Source: Providencia sp. PROV188 (GTDB lineage: Bacteria > Pseudomonadota > Gammaproteobacteria > Enterobacterales > Enterobacteriaceae). Taken from it: 64,000 nucleotides of DNA. Shown in pieces: positions 8,903-19,211 of this stretch. The notes below the pieces were generated by a model that saw nothing but the letters and a program-made list of their open reading frames with translations, was not told the DNA's origin and searched no databases. The stretch is from assembly GCF_027595165.1 (NCBI RefSeq), contig NZ_CP097291.1, forward strand, positions 2,356,001 to 2,420,000, read 5' to 3'. The position numbers and the translations under genes were made by a program. Each line of letters starts with the position of its first letter. The first letter of the stretch is position 1.

Positions 8903-10105
8903 ATGTCAAGTAAGCTGGTACTGGTTTTAAACTGCGGTAGCTCCTCACTGAAATTTGCAATCATCGATCCGACTAATGGAGATGAATTTCTATCAGGTTT
9001 AGCTGAATGTTTTAATTTGCCTGAAGCCCGCATTAAATGGAAAATGGACGGTGAAAAACATGAGGCACCTTTAGGTGCAGGCGCTGCGCATAGCGAAGCA
9101 CTGAACTTCATCGTAAATACGATTCTTGCTGCGAAGCCTGAATTGTCAGCACAAATTTCCTCTATTGGTCACCGTATTGTTCATGGTGGCGAGAAATTTA
9201 CTTCTTCTGTTGTTATTGACGACGAAGTTATCGCGGGTATTAAAGCGGCAATCCCATTCGCGCCTTTACATAACCCAGCTCACCTTATTGGTATTGAAGA
9301 GGCGAGAAAATCATTCCCTCATCTGATCACCAAAAACGTAGCGGTATTCGATACAGCGTTCCATCAGACCATGCCTGAAGAAGCTTACCTGTATGCACTG
9401 CCATACGAATTATATTCCGAGCACAGCATCCGTCGTTATGGTGCGCACGGTACTAGCCATTTCTACGTTTCTCGTGAAGCCGCGAAAAAACTGAACAAGC
9501 CAGTTGATGAACTGAACGTTATCACTTGCCATTTAGGTAATGGTGGTTCAGTATCTGCTATCGTTAACGGTAAATGTGTTGATACATCAATGGGTTTAAC
9601 TCCATTAGAAGGCTTAGTCATGGGAACTCGTAGCGGCGATATCGACCCTGCGATTATTTTCCACTTGCATGATTCATTAGGCATGAGCGTTGACCAAATC
9701 AACAAAATGCTGACCAAAGAGTCTGGCTTACTGGGCTTAACTGGCGTGACTAGCGACTGCCGTTATGTTGAAGATAACTACGGCACCAAAGCGGATGCAA
9801 CCCGTGCAATGGATGTGTTCTGCCACCGTTTAGCAAAATATGTTGGTGCGTACAGCGCGCTGATGGAAGGTCGTCTTGATGCAATTATCTTCACTGGCGG
9901 TATCGGTGAAAACTCTGCGCAAGTGCGTGAAATCACGCTGAAGAAACTGGCAATTCTTGGTTTCGAATATGACCACGAGCGTAACTTAGCTGCACGTTTC
10001 GGTAAAGAAGGTGTTATCACCACCGACAACAGCCGCCCGGCACTGGTTATTCCAACCAATGAAGAGTTGGTGATTGCCCAAGATGCTGCACGCTTAACAG
10101 CATAA
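8903..10105 (+). CDS. ackA: Acetate kinase
   Basis: 400 residues, the usual AckA length. Converts acetyl phosphate and ADP to acetate and ATP (reversible), the last step of acetate overflow. The N-terminal [11 protein letters not shown] motif, GHRIVHGGE near residue 90, the active-site stretch [12 protein letters not shown] near 150, the RYGAHGTSH motif near 180, GNGGS, and the adenosine motif TGGIGENS near 330 are all intact. ATG after an AGG-type site. It is followed after 66 bases by pta, with a hairpin between them, the standard enterobacterial operon. Confidence 0.98.
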   Translation: MSSKLVLVLNCGSSSLKFAIIDPTNGDEFLSGLAECFNLPEARIKWKMDGEKHEAPLGAGAAHSEALNFIVNTILAAKPELSAQISSIGHRIVHGGEKFTSSVVIDDEVIAGIKAAIPFAPLHNPAHLIGIEEARKSFPHLITKNVAVFDTAFHQTMPEEAYLYALPYELYSEHSIRRYGAHGTSHFYVSREAAKKLNKPVDELNVITCHLGNGGSVSAIVNGKCVDTSMGLTPLEGLVMGTRSGDIDPAIIFHLHDSLGMSVDQINKMLTKESGLLGLTGVTSDCRYVEDNYGTKADATRAMDVFCHRLAKYVGAYSALMEGRLDAIIFTGGIGENSAQVREITLKKLAILGFEYDHERNLAARFGKEGVITTDNSRPALVIPTNEELVIAQDAARLTA

Positions 10106-10116
10106 AGACTTTCTTG

Positions 10117-10137
10117 CCGCCAGCCTTATGCTGGCGG
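10117..10137 (+). repeat. Intercistronic hairpin between ackA and pta
   Basis: CCGCCAGC and GCTGGCGG form a perfect 8-bp GC-rich stem with a CTTAT loop and no T-run, so it is more likely an mRNA-stabilising or attenuating element than a full terminator. Confidence 0.6.
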
Positions 10138-10171
10138 TACTGCTTTAGAGTAACCAAAAAACGAGGTTCCT

Positions 10172-12316
10172 GTGTCCCGTACAATTATGCTAATTCCTAC
10201 TGGCACCAGCGTTGGTTTAACCAGCGTTAGTCTGGGTGTCGTCCGCTCAATGGAACAAAAAGGTGTCCAGCTGAGCGTGTTTAAACCTATCGCACAACCA
10301 CGCGTTTCCGGTAATAAAGACCAAACTACCGAAGTTTTACGTTCTCACTCCAGCATCACAACCATTGTTGAGCCTTTAACAATGGAATATGTTGAGTCTC
10401 TACTGACTTCATCGAAGAAAGATATTCTGATGGAAGAGATCGTGGCGCGCTACCACGACCACACTAAAGATGCAGAAGTGATCCTGATCGAAGGTTTAGT
10501 CCCAACTCGCAAACACTCTTTTGCTCAATCACTGAACTACGAAATTGCTAAAACCCTAGGTGCTGAAATTGTCTTTGTTACTGCGCCGGGCAATAGCTCA
10601 ATCCAGCAAATGCAAGAGCGTTTAGAGCTGGTTCGTAACGAATTTGGTGGCCAACGTAATGAAAGCATCATCGGGGTTATCGTTAACAAAGTTAACGCAC
10701 CCGTTGATGAACAAGGTCGTACTCGCCCTGACCTGTCTGAAATCTTTGATGATTCAACCAAAGCGACTGTGGCAAATATCGATGCCAAAGCGCTGGAGTG
10801 TTTAAATCTGCCCGTTTTAGCGTCAATTCCTTGGAACTTTGACCTGATTGCCACCCGTGCAATCGACATGGCAAAACACTTAAATGCAAAAGTCGTTAAC
10901 GAAGGTGAAATCAATACTCGCCGCGTTAAATCCGTCACTTTCTGCGCACGTAGCATTCCACACATGCTAGAACATTTCCGCCCAGGTTCATTATTAGTGA
11001 CCTCTGCGGATCGCCCTGACGTACTGGTATCTGCCTCTTTAGCAGCAATGAACGGCGTAGAAATCGGCGCTATCTTATTAACAGGCGGTTATGATATCGA
11101 TGCACCTATTCGCAAACTTTGTGAACAAGCATTCGAAACTGGCTTACCTGTGTTTATGGTGAACAGCAACACATGGCAAACTTCACTGAATCTGCAAAGC
11201 TTCAGCCTTGAAGTACCTGCTGATGACCATGAGCGTATCGAGAAAATTCAAAACTATGTGGCTCGCCACATTAGCAGTAACTGGATTGAATCTCTGGTTG
11301 CTGATTCTGAGCGTCCTAACCGTCTGTCTCCTCCGGCGTTCCGTTACCAGTTAACTGAACTGGCTCGTAAAGCAGGCAAACGTATCGTCCTGCCAGAAGG
11401 TGATGAACCACGTACCGTTAAAGCAGCATCGATTTGTGCTGAACGTGGTATCGCGACCTGCGTATTGTTAGGTAATCCTGATGATATCCGCCGTGTTGCA
11501 GCATCTCAGGGTATCGAATTAGGCGCTGGCATCGAAATCGTTGACCCAATTAAAGTTCGCGAAGAATATGTTGCACGCTTAGTCGAACTGCGTAAGAGCA
11601 AGGGCATGACCGAAGTGGTTGCTCGGGAACAATTGGAAGATAACGTTGTTCTGGGCACATTGATGCTGGAAAAAGGCGAAGTGGATGGTCTGGTCTCTGG
11701 TGCGGTTCATACCACCGCAAACACCATCCGCCCACCACTACAGTTAATCAAAACTGCGCCAGGTAGCTCATTAGTTTCTTCTGTATTCTTTATGCTGCTG
11801 CCAGAGCAAGTGTTTGTTTATGGTGACTGTGCGATTAACCCAGATCCAACGGCAGAGCAACTGTCTGAAATCGCAATTCAATCTGCGGATTCAGCAAAAG
11901 CCTTTGGTATCGAGCCTCGCGTTGCGATGATCTCTTACTCAACGGGTAATTCCGGTGCGGGTAGCGATGTTGAGAAAGTGCGTGAAGCAACACGTTTAGC
12001 GCAAGAAAAACGCCCTGACCTGATGATCGACGGTCCGTTACAGTACGATGCTGCAGTAATGGCAGATGTGGCTAAATCTAAAGCGCCAAACTCACCGGTT
12101 GCAGGTAAAGCAACTGTGTTTATCTTCCCAGACTTGAACACCGGTAATACTACCTATAAAGCAGTACAACGTTCTGCTGACTTAGTCTCTATCGGTCCAA
12201 TGCTGCAAGGTATGCGTAAACCCGTTAACGACTTATCCCGTGGTGCACTGGTAGACGATATTGTTTACACCGTTGCACTGACTGCTATTCAAGCGGTACA
12301 AAACGAAAACGCATAA
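10172..12316 (+). CDS. pta: Phosphate acetyltransferase
   Basis: 714 residues, the same as E. coli Pta, with a GTG start as in E. coli behind an ACGAGG site. The N-terminal third is a P-loop-like/DRTGG regulatory module ([14 protein letters not shown] near the start), and the C-terminal catalytic PTA_PTB domain (about 390-710) contains [25 protein letters not shown] and GNSGAGSDV. Transfers acetyl from acetyl-CoA to phosphate, giving acetyl phosphate for AckA. Strong terminator follows. Confidence 0.98.
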   Translation: MSRTIMLIPTGTSVGLTSVSLGVVRSMEQKGVQLSVFKPIAQPRVSGNKDQTTEVLRSHSSITTIVEPLTMEYVESLLTSSKKDILMEEIVARYHDHTKDAEVILIEGLVPTRKHSFAQSLNYEIAKTLGAEIVFVTAPGNSSIQQMQERLELVRNEFGGQRNESIIGVIVNKVNAPVDEQGRTRPDLSEIFDDSTKATVANIDAKALECLNLPVLASIPWNFDLIATRAIDMAKHLNAKVVNEGEINTRRVKSVTFCARSIPHMLEHFRPGSLLVTSADRPDVLVSASLAAMNGVEIGAILLTGGYDIDAPIRKLCEQAFETGLPVFMVNSNTWQTSLNLQSFSLEVPADDHERIEKIQNYVARHISSNWIESLVADSERPNRLSPPAFRYQLTELARKAGKRIVLPEGDEPRTVKAASICAERGIATCVLLGNPDDIRRVAASQGIELGAGIEIVDPIKVREEYVARLVELRKSKGMTEVVAREQLEDNVVLGTLMLEKGEVDGLVSGAVHTTANTIRPPLQLIKTAPGSSLVSSVFFMLLPEQVFVYGDCAINPDPTAEQLSEIAIQSADSAKAFGIEPRVAMISYSTGNSGAGSDVEKVREATRLAQEKRPDLMIDGPLQYDAAVMADVAKSKAPNSPVAGKATVFIFPDLNTGNTTYKAVQRSADLVSIGPMLQGMRKPVNDLSRGALVDDIVYTVALTAIQAVQNENA

Positions 12317-12340
12317 TCTTAGTTATTAAGTATTGAGTTA

Positions 12341-12378
12341 AAAGGTCAATCCAGAAATGGGTTGACCTTTATTTTTTC
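12341..12378 (+). terminator. Intrinsic terminator of ackA-pta
   Basis: AAAGGTCAA (12341-12349) pairs with TTGACCTTT (12362-12370), followed by ATTTTTT. Confidence 0.88.
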
Positions 12379-12454
12379 ATCGCTATCTGAAAATAACATC
12401 CTCCCATTTCCATATCATTAACCTCTATATTTTCACAAAATATTGAGGTTAATT

Positions 12455-13582
12455 ATGATTCTTTCCCATAGAGTTCATATTAAGTTTGAACAGATAAAAT
12501 TAACAGATCATTTTAAAAACACCGCTGAGAATGAGTTTTCCCGCAATATAATTGGCATTAAAAATATCCAAGAAGCCGAAAAAGGTGTCTGTTATGGATT
12601 AACACATGCTTTCTTATTTTATGCCCATGCAAATGATGAAAAGAAATATATAAAAAATCTGGCACACGCATTAAAAAAAACACATAACGCCAAAGAAAAC
12701 ACTCGTCACTATCGTACTTTTTTAAATGATGCTTTCTGTCAAATTATTTATAAACAAGCATCGGTTGACTATGCCCTTCACATTGACAACGCCATAAAAA
12801 AGTTTGATTTTTCAAATGATAGTCATGAATTAAAACAAAAAAAAATGCTTGACTCCATCAGTGAAATCTTTTTAAAAAATAGCGCATTGTTACTCGATAA
12901 TATAAAAGAAGATGATGCTATCAACTTAAAAAAAGCATTACATCAGCTATATTCTTATACATATTCTACATCCGCAAACGCCAGGGAAGATATATTAAAA
13001 GGGAAAAGCCACTTTGAATGTCATTTAATAAAGTTAACCGCTCGAGAAATTAAAAGAAAATGTTCTAATTTTGCAAAAACTGACTTATCACTCAAAGGTA
13101 TGAAACCTTTTTTTGAACTGGTTAAAAATCACCAGAAAAAAATCATTAAGTATCAAATAATACAAAAAAATAGCCAATATAATATAAAGTATGATACCTA
13201 TACGATTATTGATAATGATATAAAATTAAATCCGCAAAATTATATAACCTTCGAGCAATTCAAACAGCGTATTAATAATCGGCTACAGCAACAGAAGGAT
13301 ACCATTTGTGATTTTATTACTAAAAATCATGCCATGGGGATCACAATTAAACATATCAACAATAAAGTTATATTCAAGTTCTTTGAACCTAATAAAGGGC
13401 TTTATATAACAAAAAATAAGAAAAAGTTTTTTAATCTCATTGAGAAAACAATGTCTCAGCAAGCATGCTTAGTTAATGCTCAACACGAGAAAATCATCGA
13501 GGTTAATACTTCCTACGCCGATAAACTTCATCAATATCCGCTATCCAATAAAATCAAAGAACCTAAATTTTATAAATCATAA
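12455..13582 (+). CDS. Putative YopT-like (C58-type) cysteine protease or effector
   Basis: 375 residues from the ATG at 12455, with AGG six bases upstream; a longer frame with a non-ATG start is open but unlikely. The sequence is Lys- and Asn-rich and much more AT-rich than ackA-pta, without signal peptide or membrane helix. GVCYGLTHAF places a cysteine at C46 in the setting typical of papain-fold effectors, and near the C-terminus NHAMGI (H292) is followed by FKFFEPNKG (E311). YopT-family proteases use Cys-His-Asp, with the Asp in an (F/Y)DPN motif; here that residue is Glu. The intervening region is helical and unrecognised. E. coli carries yfcC here. Horizontal acquisition and a host-directed role are inferences. 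Confidence 0.6.
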   Translation: MILSHRVHIKFEQIKLTDHFKNTAENEFSRNIIGIKNIQEAEKGVCYGLTHAFLFYAHANDEKKYIKNLAHALKKTHNAKENTRHYRTFLNDAFCQIIYKQASVDYALHIDNAIKKFDFSNDSHELKQKKMLDSISEIFLKNSALLLDNIKEDDAINLKKALHQLYSYTYSTSANAREDILKGKSHFECHLIKLTAREIKRKCSNFAKTDLSLKGMKPFFELVKNHQKKIIKYQIIQKNSQYNIKYDTYTIIDNDIKLNPQNYITFEQFKQRINNRLQQQKDTICDFITKNHAMGITIKHINNKVIFKFFEPNKGLYITKNKKKFFNLIEKTMSQQACLVNAQHEKIIEVNTSYADKLHQYPLSNKIKEPKFYKS

Positions 13583-13591
13583 AAATACAAA

Positions 13592-13618
13592 AGGACTACC
13601 AAGGTAGTCCTAATTTCA
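13592..13618. terminator. Bidirectional terminator between the YopT-like gene and yfcD
   Basis: AGGACTACC and GGTAGTCCT form an inverted repeat at 13592-13611. The minus-strand side has a T-rich tail, fitting termination of yfcD, and the hairpin also closes the plus-strand gene. Confidence 0.65.
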
Positions 13619-13628
13619 ATACTCGCAT

Positions 13629-14171
13629 TTACTCTGGGTTTGAACAACTAATCGCCTTATCCGCTTCATTATTACGTGTTAACCATAATGACAGCGCTTT
13701 GAGTGAATCTGGCGTGAACTCATCGCAACGAGCGGTAATTTCCTTAGGTGTCAACCAACTTACTTCCGCGACTTCACTTTCTTGCAAAGCAAAAGGACCG
13801 TGGCTCACACAACTAAATAATCCACCCCACACACGGCAAATTTCATTTTCATAGTAGAAAGTGCCATGCTCTGCAAACGGAACGCCAGCAATCCCCAATT
13901 CTTCTTCAGCTTCGCGCTTAGCTGATTCAAGGATCTGTTCATCTTGCATCACGACACCGCCCGCCGTTGCGTCCAAAAGCCCTGGGTAGAAATCTTTAAT
14001 GTCTGTTCTTCGTTGCACCAGAATTTTACCCATACCATCGTGCACCACGATATAGGTCGCACGGTGGCGTAAGTTTTCTGCACGCATTTGGCTACGAGTT
14101 GCTTGCGCTATTACATTATTATCTTCGTCAACGATATCTACCCATTCGACGAATTCGGTCTGTTGTTCCAT
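13629..14171 (-). CDS. yfcD: Nudix hydrolase YfcD
   Basis: 180 residues from the ATG at 14171, matching E. coli YfcD in length and start ([14 protein letters not shown]). A longer upstream frame is open but not conserved. The Nudix box is intact: it begins GGVVMQDEQ and ends [11 protein letters not shown]. Similar to isopentenyl-diphosphate isomerase-type Nudix proteins; the physiological substrate is not established. It keeps its E. coli position between the pta region and yfcH. Confidence 0.92.
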   Translation of the reverse strand: MEQQTEFVEWVDIVDEDNNVIAQATRSQMRAENLRHRATYIVVHDGMGKILVQRRTDIKDFYPGLLDATAGGVVMQDEQILESAKREAEEELGIAGVPFAEHGTFYYENEICRVWGGLFSCVSHGPFALQESEVAEVSWLTPKEITARCDEFTPDSLKALSLWLTRNNEADKAISCSNPE

Positions 14172-14441
14172 CCTGAAAACCTTATTTAGCTTGCCCACCA
14201 AAATACTTTGATACAAGGTATTCTTTTCGCATATATGTTGCAAGGGATCCTAACCAAATTTGACCTTGCTTTCCATCACAAAAATCAATGCATCTCTTTA
14301 AGATACAGTACAAAATTCTTTTTTGTGAAGCGTTAACTGAAACCCAACAATTCCCATTTGCAAATGCTATAGTTATCTTTACAGGGTGGTAAAAATTGGA
14401 TTATTTAGAGTGTGATAGCGCTTTAAATAGGGGGATAAAAA

Positions 14442-15347
14442 ATGAGAATTCTAATAACAGGCGGAACAGGGTTAATTGGTACCCAACTAGTTCAAACGTT
14501 AGTGATGCATTCACATCAGGTCACCGTGTTAAGCCGTTCACCACAAAAAGTATACAGTTTATTTTGTAAAGCCGTTGAATGCTGGACAACCCTTCAAGAT
14601 AAAACCTCTCTTGATGGCTTTGATGTGGTCATCAACCTTGCTGGTGAACCTATCGCAGAAAAACGTTGGACGGCAGCACAAAAACAGATCCTTTGTGATA
14701 GTCGCTGGAAAATCACGCAACAATTGACGAATTTAATCAAAGCCAGTCAAAACCCACCGAGCGTATTCCTGTCAGGCTCTGCCGTTGGTTACTATGGCGA
14801 CCAAGGTCAATCCGTCGTGACGGAAGAAGATCAACCCCATGATGAATTTACCCATCAACTAGCTGCTCGCTGGGAAGCTATCGCCCAAGAAGCGCAATCG
14901 GATAAAACCCGCGTTTGCTTATTACGTACTGGGTTAGTTTTATCCCCTAACGGCGGTTTACTCGCCAAAATTTTACCTATTTTTAAAATGGGTGCTGGCG
15001 GACCGATTGGTCACGGAAAACAATTTATGCCGTGGATCCATATTAACGATATGGTGAAGGCGATTTTATTCCTAATGGAGACGCCAACCCTCTCCGGTCC
15101 ATTTAATATGACCTCGCCTTACCCTGTCCATAATGATCAATTTGCCGCCATGATGGGGGATGTTACCAACCGCCCTTCCTTTATCCGCACCCCAGCATTT
15201 GCAGTCAGGGGTGTACTTGGGGAATCCGCGACATTATTACTTGGTGGACAACAAGCCATACCTAAACGTTTAGAAGAGGCTGGCTTTGAATTTGAATTTA
15301 TTGAGCTGAGAATTGCACTTGAAGATTTGTTAGCACCAAAATCATGA
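14442..15347 (+). CDS. yfcH: SDR-family NAD(P)-binding epimerase-like protein YfcH
   Basis: 301 residues; TIGR01777/SDR39U1-type protein. The N-terminal [13 protein letters not shown] is the dinucleotide-binding GxxGxxG motif, [12 protein letters not shown] carries the YxxxK-like region, and the C-terminal DUF1731-like part (about 250-300) ends RIALEDLL. The physiological reaction is unknown. A good AGGGGGA site precedes the ATG. Divergent from yfcD and convergent with ubiX. Confidence 0.92.
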   Translation: MRILITGGTGLIGTQLVQTLVMHSHQVTVLSRSPQKVYSLFCKAVECWTTLQDKTSLDGFDVVINLAGEPIAEKRWTAAQKQILCDSRWKITQQLTNLIKASQNPPSVFLSGSAVGYYGDQGQSVVTEEDQPHDEFTHQLAARWEAIAQEAQSDKTRVCLLRTGLVLSPNGGLLAKILPIFKMGAGGPIGHGKQFMPWIHINDMVKAILFLMETPTLSGPFNMTSPYPVHNDQFAAMMGDVTNRPSFIRTPAFAVRGVLGESATLLLGGQQAIPKRLEEAGFEFEFIELRIALEDLLAPKS

Positions 15348-15365
15348 TTATTTTAAAAACAGGCA

Positions 15366-15938
15366 CTATTTAGCGCCCTGCCAACGGGTAAATAAATCTT
15401 GTTCAAGCTCGATATCAAATTGGTCAAGAACGCGGTTAACATTCTGGTTAACAATATCTTGAATAGATTGAGGCTGGTGATAAAACGCAGGCATTGGGGG
15501 CATAATCACCGCTCCCATTTCTGCGGCTTGTACCATCAATTTCAAATGGCCAATATGCAGCGGTGTTTCACGCACGCCCAGCACCAACTTTTTCCCTTCT
15601 TTCAAAACGACATCTGCGGCACGGGTAACTAACGTGTCTGTATAGCTGTGAACGATGCCAGAAAGAGTTTTCATGGTACACGGCATGATGACCATGCCCG
15701 CAGTACGAAAAGAGCCTGAGGAGATAGCAGCGGCGATATCGCGGCTATCATAAACATGGTCCGCAAGCTGTTGTACATCTTTAACACTGAACTCTGTTTC
15801 CAGTGCTAATGTCTGACGCGCAGCTGCACTCATCACTAGGTGGGTTTCCACATCCTTCACAGGTTTGAGCACTTCCAGCAATCTAATGCCATAGATTGCT
15901 CCACTTGCGCCTGTTAACCCAATGATCAATTTTTTCAT
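15366..15938 (-). CDS. ubiX: Flavin prenyltransferase UbiX
   Basis: 190 residues from the ATG at 15938 (MKKLIIGLTGASGAIYG), matching E. coli UbiX (189). Makes prenylated FMN, the cofactor of the decarboxylase UbiD in ubiquinone synthesis. The GASGAIYG flavin-binding loop, SSGSFRTAGMVIMPCTMKTL and the C-terminal MPPMPAFYHQP motif are present. GGGGCTG precedes the start. It lies upstream of purF on the same strand in the E. coli-like order, here separated from purF by a palindromic element. Confidence 0.95.
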   Translation of the reverse strand: MKKLIIGLTGASGAIYGIRLLEVLKPVKDVETHLVMSAAARQTLALETEFSVKDVQQLADHVYDSRDIAAAISSGSFRTAGMVIMPCTMKTLSGIVHSYTDTLVTRAADVVLKEGKKLVLGVRETPLHIGHLKLMVQAAEMGAVIMPPMPAFYHQPQSIQDIVNQNVNRVLDQFDIELEQDLFTRWQGAK

Positions 15939-16149
15939 GTTCAGCCCCAATTCACGTCATTTCTTGCATTATATATTAAATATCGTGAAGTAGTGAGTGA
16001 GAGGCGAAGTGTGGAGGTCAGGATAGTGAAAATACAGAGCAAAACTTTACTCACTGAATAAGCAGTCATCAATAAAGGAAACTTGAACGGAGGGTAATTC
16101 AGACTAACTTCATTTTCAGCTTAGTTTTAAATTTAATCCTCTAAATAAT

Positions 16150-16256
16150 TCATGTTGTAGCTAGGCGGCAAGCTAGCTAATCCCTAGGAGCATACACAAG
16201 TATGTGACTAGGGTTAGCTAATGCAGCCAACAACGCTACAGCGTGAAGTATGACGA
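16150..16256. repeat. Palindromic intergenic element between purF and ubiX
   Basis: A 47-base near-perfect palindrome (16174-16220) has arms TAGCTAA-TCCCTAG and CTAGGG-TTAGCTA around an inner CATAC-ACAA-GTATG hairpin. It is bracketed by TGTAGC (16156-16161) and GCTACA (16235-16240), which can also pair, giving a branched fold. The architecture and the tail around GCAGCCAACAACG remind me of a dispersed intergenic repeat common in Proteus/Providencia-type genomes; that is from memory. No second copy was noticed in the window. Confidence 0.6.
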
Positions 16257-16270
16257 GGATTCCCTAACGT

Positions 16271-17788
16271 TTAGCCTTCGTTGTAAATCTCTAAATCCTC
16301 AACATCACTCTGATCTTTCAACTTCAACTCATCATCTTTGCGCAGATTTTCTAGATAGTCTAAATAGCTTTGGTCGATATCTTTGGTCACGTAGATGCCA
16401 TCAAATACTGAACATTCAAATTCATTGATTTCCGGATTTTCTTCACGAACCGCATCGATGAGGTCGCTGAGATCTTGGAAAATTAGACCATCTGCGCCAA
16501 TCAGCTTACGAATTTCATCCACTTCTCGACCATGTGCAATCAACTCATTCGCATTTGGCATATCGATTCCGTAGACGTTAGGGAAGCGAACTTCTGGTGC
16601 GGCTGAAGCAAAGTAGACATTCTTTGCACCCGCCTCACGAGCCAATTCAACGATCTGTTCTGATGTGGTACCGCGCACAATAGAGTCATCCACCAGCAGA
16701 ACGTTTTTATCACGAAACTCTGCACGGTTAGCATTCAGTTTACGACGTACGGATTTACGACGTTCTTGTTGCCCAGGCATGATAAAGGTACGTCCAACAT
16801 AGCGGTTTTTCACAAAACCTTGGCGATACGGTTTATCTAGGATATGGGCGATTTCTAACGCGATATCGCAAGAGGTTTCAGGGATTGGGATCACTACATC
16901 AATATGCAGATCCTCCCATTCACGAGCAATTTTCGCGCCCAATTTTTGCCCCATACGTAATCTTGCGTTATACACCGAGATTTTATCGATAAACGAATCT
17001 TGGCGAGCAAAATAAACATATTCAAAAATACACGGTGTCAGCTGCGGGTTCTCTGCACATTGGCGGGTAAATAATTTGCCATCTTCAGTGACATATACCG
17101 CTTCGCCTGGTGCAACATCACGTAGGAATTCGAAACCTAAAGTATCGAGAGCCACACTTTCAGACGCGACCATATATTCGTGTTCGCCAGTCGCTAAAAT
17201 ACGGCGACCAAGAACTAATGGGCGAATCCCGTGAGGATCACGGAATGCCAACATCCCATGACCAATAATCAGAGCCACACAAGCATAGGCACCACGGATT
17301 TTTTTGTGCATTGAAGCTACTGCACTAAAAATATTGTCGGGTTCGAGAGGAAAATGATCAAACTTATCTAATTCGTATGCTAATACGTTTAGAAGAATTT
17401 CGGAGTCTGACGTGGTATTCACATGGCGACGCGCTGTTTCAAATAGGCTCCGAGCAAGTTCGTGAGCATTTGTCAGGTTACCATTATGCGCAAGGGTGAT
17501 ACCAAAAGGAGAGTTAACGTAAAAAGGCTGGGCTTCGGATGCGCTGGAACTACCCGCAGTTGGATAACGCACATGTCCAATACCCATCGAGCCTTGAAGG
17601 CGCAGCATGTGGCGCGTTTCAAAGACGTCTTTTACTAAACCATTTGCTTTACGCAAACGGATATTGTTTTTACCATCAATAGTCGCAATACCCGCTGCAT
17701 CTTGCCCACGGTGCTGTAGCACCGTTAACGCATCATAAATTGATTGGTTTACCGGTGAAACACCGGCGATACCGACAATACCGCACAT
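16271..17788 (-). CDS. purF: Amidophosphoribosyltransferase
   Basis: 505 residues, identical in length to E. coli PurF. First committed step of purine synthesis: glutamine plus PRPP gives phosphoribosylamine. Catalytic Cys2 in MCGIVGIAG heads the N-terminal Ntn glutaminase domain; [14 protein letters not shown] and SDSEILLN motifs follow, and the PRPP loop [14 protein letters not shown] lies in the C-terminal phosphoribosyltransferase domain near residue 360. It follows cvpA by 14 bases in one transcript, under a PurR box upstream of cvpA. Confidence 0.98.
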   Translation of the reverse strand: MCGIVGIAGVSPVNQSIYDALTVLQHRGQDAAGIATIDGKNNIRLRKANGLVKDVFETRHMLRLQGSMGIGHVRYPTAGSSSASEAQPFYVNSPFGITLAHNGNLTNAHELARSLFETARRHVNTTSDSEILLNVLAYELDKFDHFPLEPDNIFSAVASMHKKIRGAYACVALIIGHGMLAFRDPHGIRPLVLGRRILATGEHEYMVASESVALDTLGFEFLRDVAPGEAVYVTEDGKLFTRQCAENPQLTPCIFEYVYFARQDSFIDKISVYNARLRMGQKLGAKIAREWEDLHIDVVIPIPETSCDIALEIAHILDKPYRQGFVKNRYVGRTFIMPGQQERRKSVRRKLNANRAEFRDKNVLLVDDSIVRGTTSEQIVELAREAGAKNVYFASAAPEVRFPNVYGIDMPNANELIAHGREVDEIRKLIGADGLIFQDLSDLIDAVREENPEINEFECSVFDGIYVTKDIDQSYLDYLENLRKDDELKLKDQSDVEDLEIYNEG

Positions 17789-17802
17789 TTAGTCTTTCCT
17801 CA

Positions 17803-18306
17803 TCAGCCAGACGGAGAGATATTCTCCGGTAGGAAACTTGACGCATTTTGCAGGTAGTCAAAGAACCACCTAATTATATGACTGAACTGCGGAATAAGCT
17901 GTGAACGATGCCAGTCCTCACTTTGAGGAAGCGGTGTAAATGTATCGAGAAAGAACAATAGCGCCGATACAATTAATACCCCACGCAACGCACCGAAGCA
18001 GATCCCCAGTACACGATCTGTACCCGATAATCCGGTTTTTTGTACTAATGAGCTAATCACATAGTTCACCACTGCACCGACAATCAATGTCGCGATAAAC
18101 AGCGCTGCAATCGCAATACCATTACGAACTAAAATATCCTCAAAGTTCGTAAAGTAACTCGCTAAATAAGGGTAAAACGTACTTGCTACGAAGAACGCAC
18201 AACCCCAAGTGATTAACGATAATGCCTCACGTACAAATCCACGGATCAGGCTTACCAGTGCCGAGAAGCCAATAATGGCGATAATTGTGTAATCAATCCA
18301 GACCAT
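17803..18306 (-). CDS. cvpA: Colicin V production membrane protein CvpA
   Basis: 167 residues with four hydrophobic segments, the first starting at the N-terminus ([21 protein letters not shown]) and the last near residue 115. The family is required for colicin V export/production in E. coli and is linked to purF in transcription and to envelope stress resistance. ATG at 18306. A PurR operator lies about 55 bases upstream, so cvpA-purF is the PurR-controlled unit. Confidence 0.95.
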   Translation of the reverse strand: MVWIDYTIIAIIGFSALVSLIRGFVREALSLITWGCAFFVASTFYPYLASYFTNFEDILVRNGIAIAALFIATLIVGAVVNYVISSLVQKTGLSGTDRVLGICFGALRGVLIVSALLFFLDTFTPLPQSEDWHRSQLIPQFSHIIRWFFDYLQNASSFLPENISPSG

Positions 18307-18359
18307 ATTTCATTCCAAAATTCGCATTCACGTCAGCGGCGAATGCATTCTAACAGAAA

Positions 18360-18375
18360 ACGAAAACGTTTGCGT
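18360..18375 (-). promoter_or_regulatory. PurR operator upstream of cvpA-purF
   Basis: On the minus strand this reads ACGCAAACGTTTTCGT, an essentially perfect PurR box (consensus ACGCAAACGTTTNCGT), about 55 bases before the cvpA start, as in E. coli. Confidence 0.88.
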
Positions 18376-18389
18376 AACCATTTTTCATC

Positions 18390-18435
18390 GAATTTAAAAA
18401 AATCAGCGGCGAAAAGAAAAAATCATAATCGCCGC
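18390..18435 (-). terminator. Terminator between dedD and cvpA
   Basis: On the minus strand GCGGCGA (18435-18429) pairs with TCGCCGC (18412-18406) across a 16-base loop and is followed by TGATTTTTTT. It should end transcripts coming from accD-folC-dedD before the PurR-controlled promoter. Confidence 0.7.
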
Positions 18436-18483
18436 AGTAAGTTACTAAATACCCTTATTTTTTAGGGATAACTGAATGTCAAT

Positions 18484-19206
18484 TTAAGGCTTAAAGGCTT
18501 GGATTATCCCTTTTGTACCGGTAATTGCGTTCAGTTCAGGTAAAGCCGATTCAAGCTTCTGCCTTGATGCTTCTGGTCCCACATAAATACGAGTTAATTT
18601 GTTGTTCACTGGTTGCGCTGGCACCGTATAAACCTGATACCCAGACAATCTTAGCTTCGCCACAATTTCTTCAACCTTGCTGGCATTATTGAGGGCAATC
18701 ACTTGCACCACATACGCTTTACCTTGAGGTTCTTGTTTCGGCTCTGGCTTCGGTTCAGGTTTAGGTTCTGGCTTTGGTTCCACCTTAGGCTTAGGCTCAG
18801 GTTTTGGTTCTGGCTTAGGCTCCGGTTTAGGTTCTACCCGTGGTTTTTCTGGAGTGACATTAGCTGGAATGGCACTTCCATTTTGATTCACCACGTTTTG
18901 GCTGTTATTACTTTGATTTGCACTGTTTGCGGCTACAGGAGACTGCTCACTTTGCTTTTGCTCAGTAATAGCTTCCGATAGCATCGCTTCAGAAGTTCCT
19001 TCCGAAGACGCGGTCGATGCACTGTGTGTAATTGGTGCAATTGACTCAATATCTTCTTCATCACCCGGTTTGGGAATAATCGGAATGGCTGCAAATTCAT
19101 TCTCATTGTATTTTTTATCGCCATCCAGCAATGCAGGCAATACGATGACCCCTGCAGCGACTAAAACAATGGCGCCAGCAAGACGATTCTGGAATTTACT
19201 AGCCAC
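18484..19206 (-). CDS. dedD: Cell-division SPOR-domain protein DedD
   Basis: 240 residues when started at the GTG at 19206 (then ASKFQNRLAGAIVLV as in E. coli); GAAGGA lies upstream and folC ends five bases before. A longer open frame running back into folC is not real. One N-terminal membrane helix (about 7-25), a periplasmic linker made of repeated Pro-Lys/Pro-Glu units (about residues 122-160), and a C-terminal SPOR domain (about 165-240, starting GKAYVVQVIALN) that binds septal peptidoglycan. Promotes constriction. The charged linker is encoded by tandem-like short DNA repeats. Confidence 0.93.
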   Translation of the reverse strand: MASKFQNRLAGAIVLVAAGVIVLPALLDGDKKYNENEFAAIPIIPKPGDEEDIESIAPITHSASTASSEGTSEAMLSEAITEQKQSEQSPVAANSANQSNNSQNVVNQNGSAIPANVTPEKPRVEPKPEPKPEPKPEPKPKVEPKPEPKPEPKPEPKQEPQGKAYVVQVIALNNASKVEEIVAKLRLSGYQVYTVPAQPVNNKLTRIYVGPEASRQKLESALPELNAITGTKGIIQAFKP

Positions 19207-19211
19207 TGGCT

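Noticed and set aside
18703..18981. Plus-strand frame of 92 codons rich in Arg, Leu, Phe and Trp
   Set aside because: It is antisense to the Pro-Lys-Glu repeats of DedD; the odd composition follows from the repeat and there is no ribosome-binding site.
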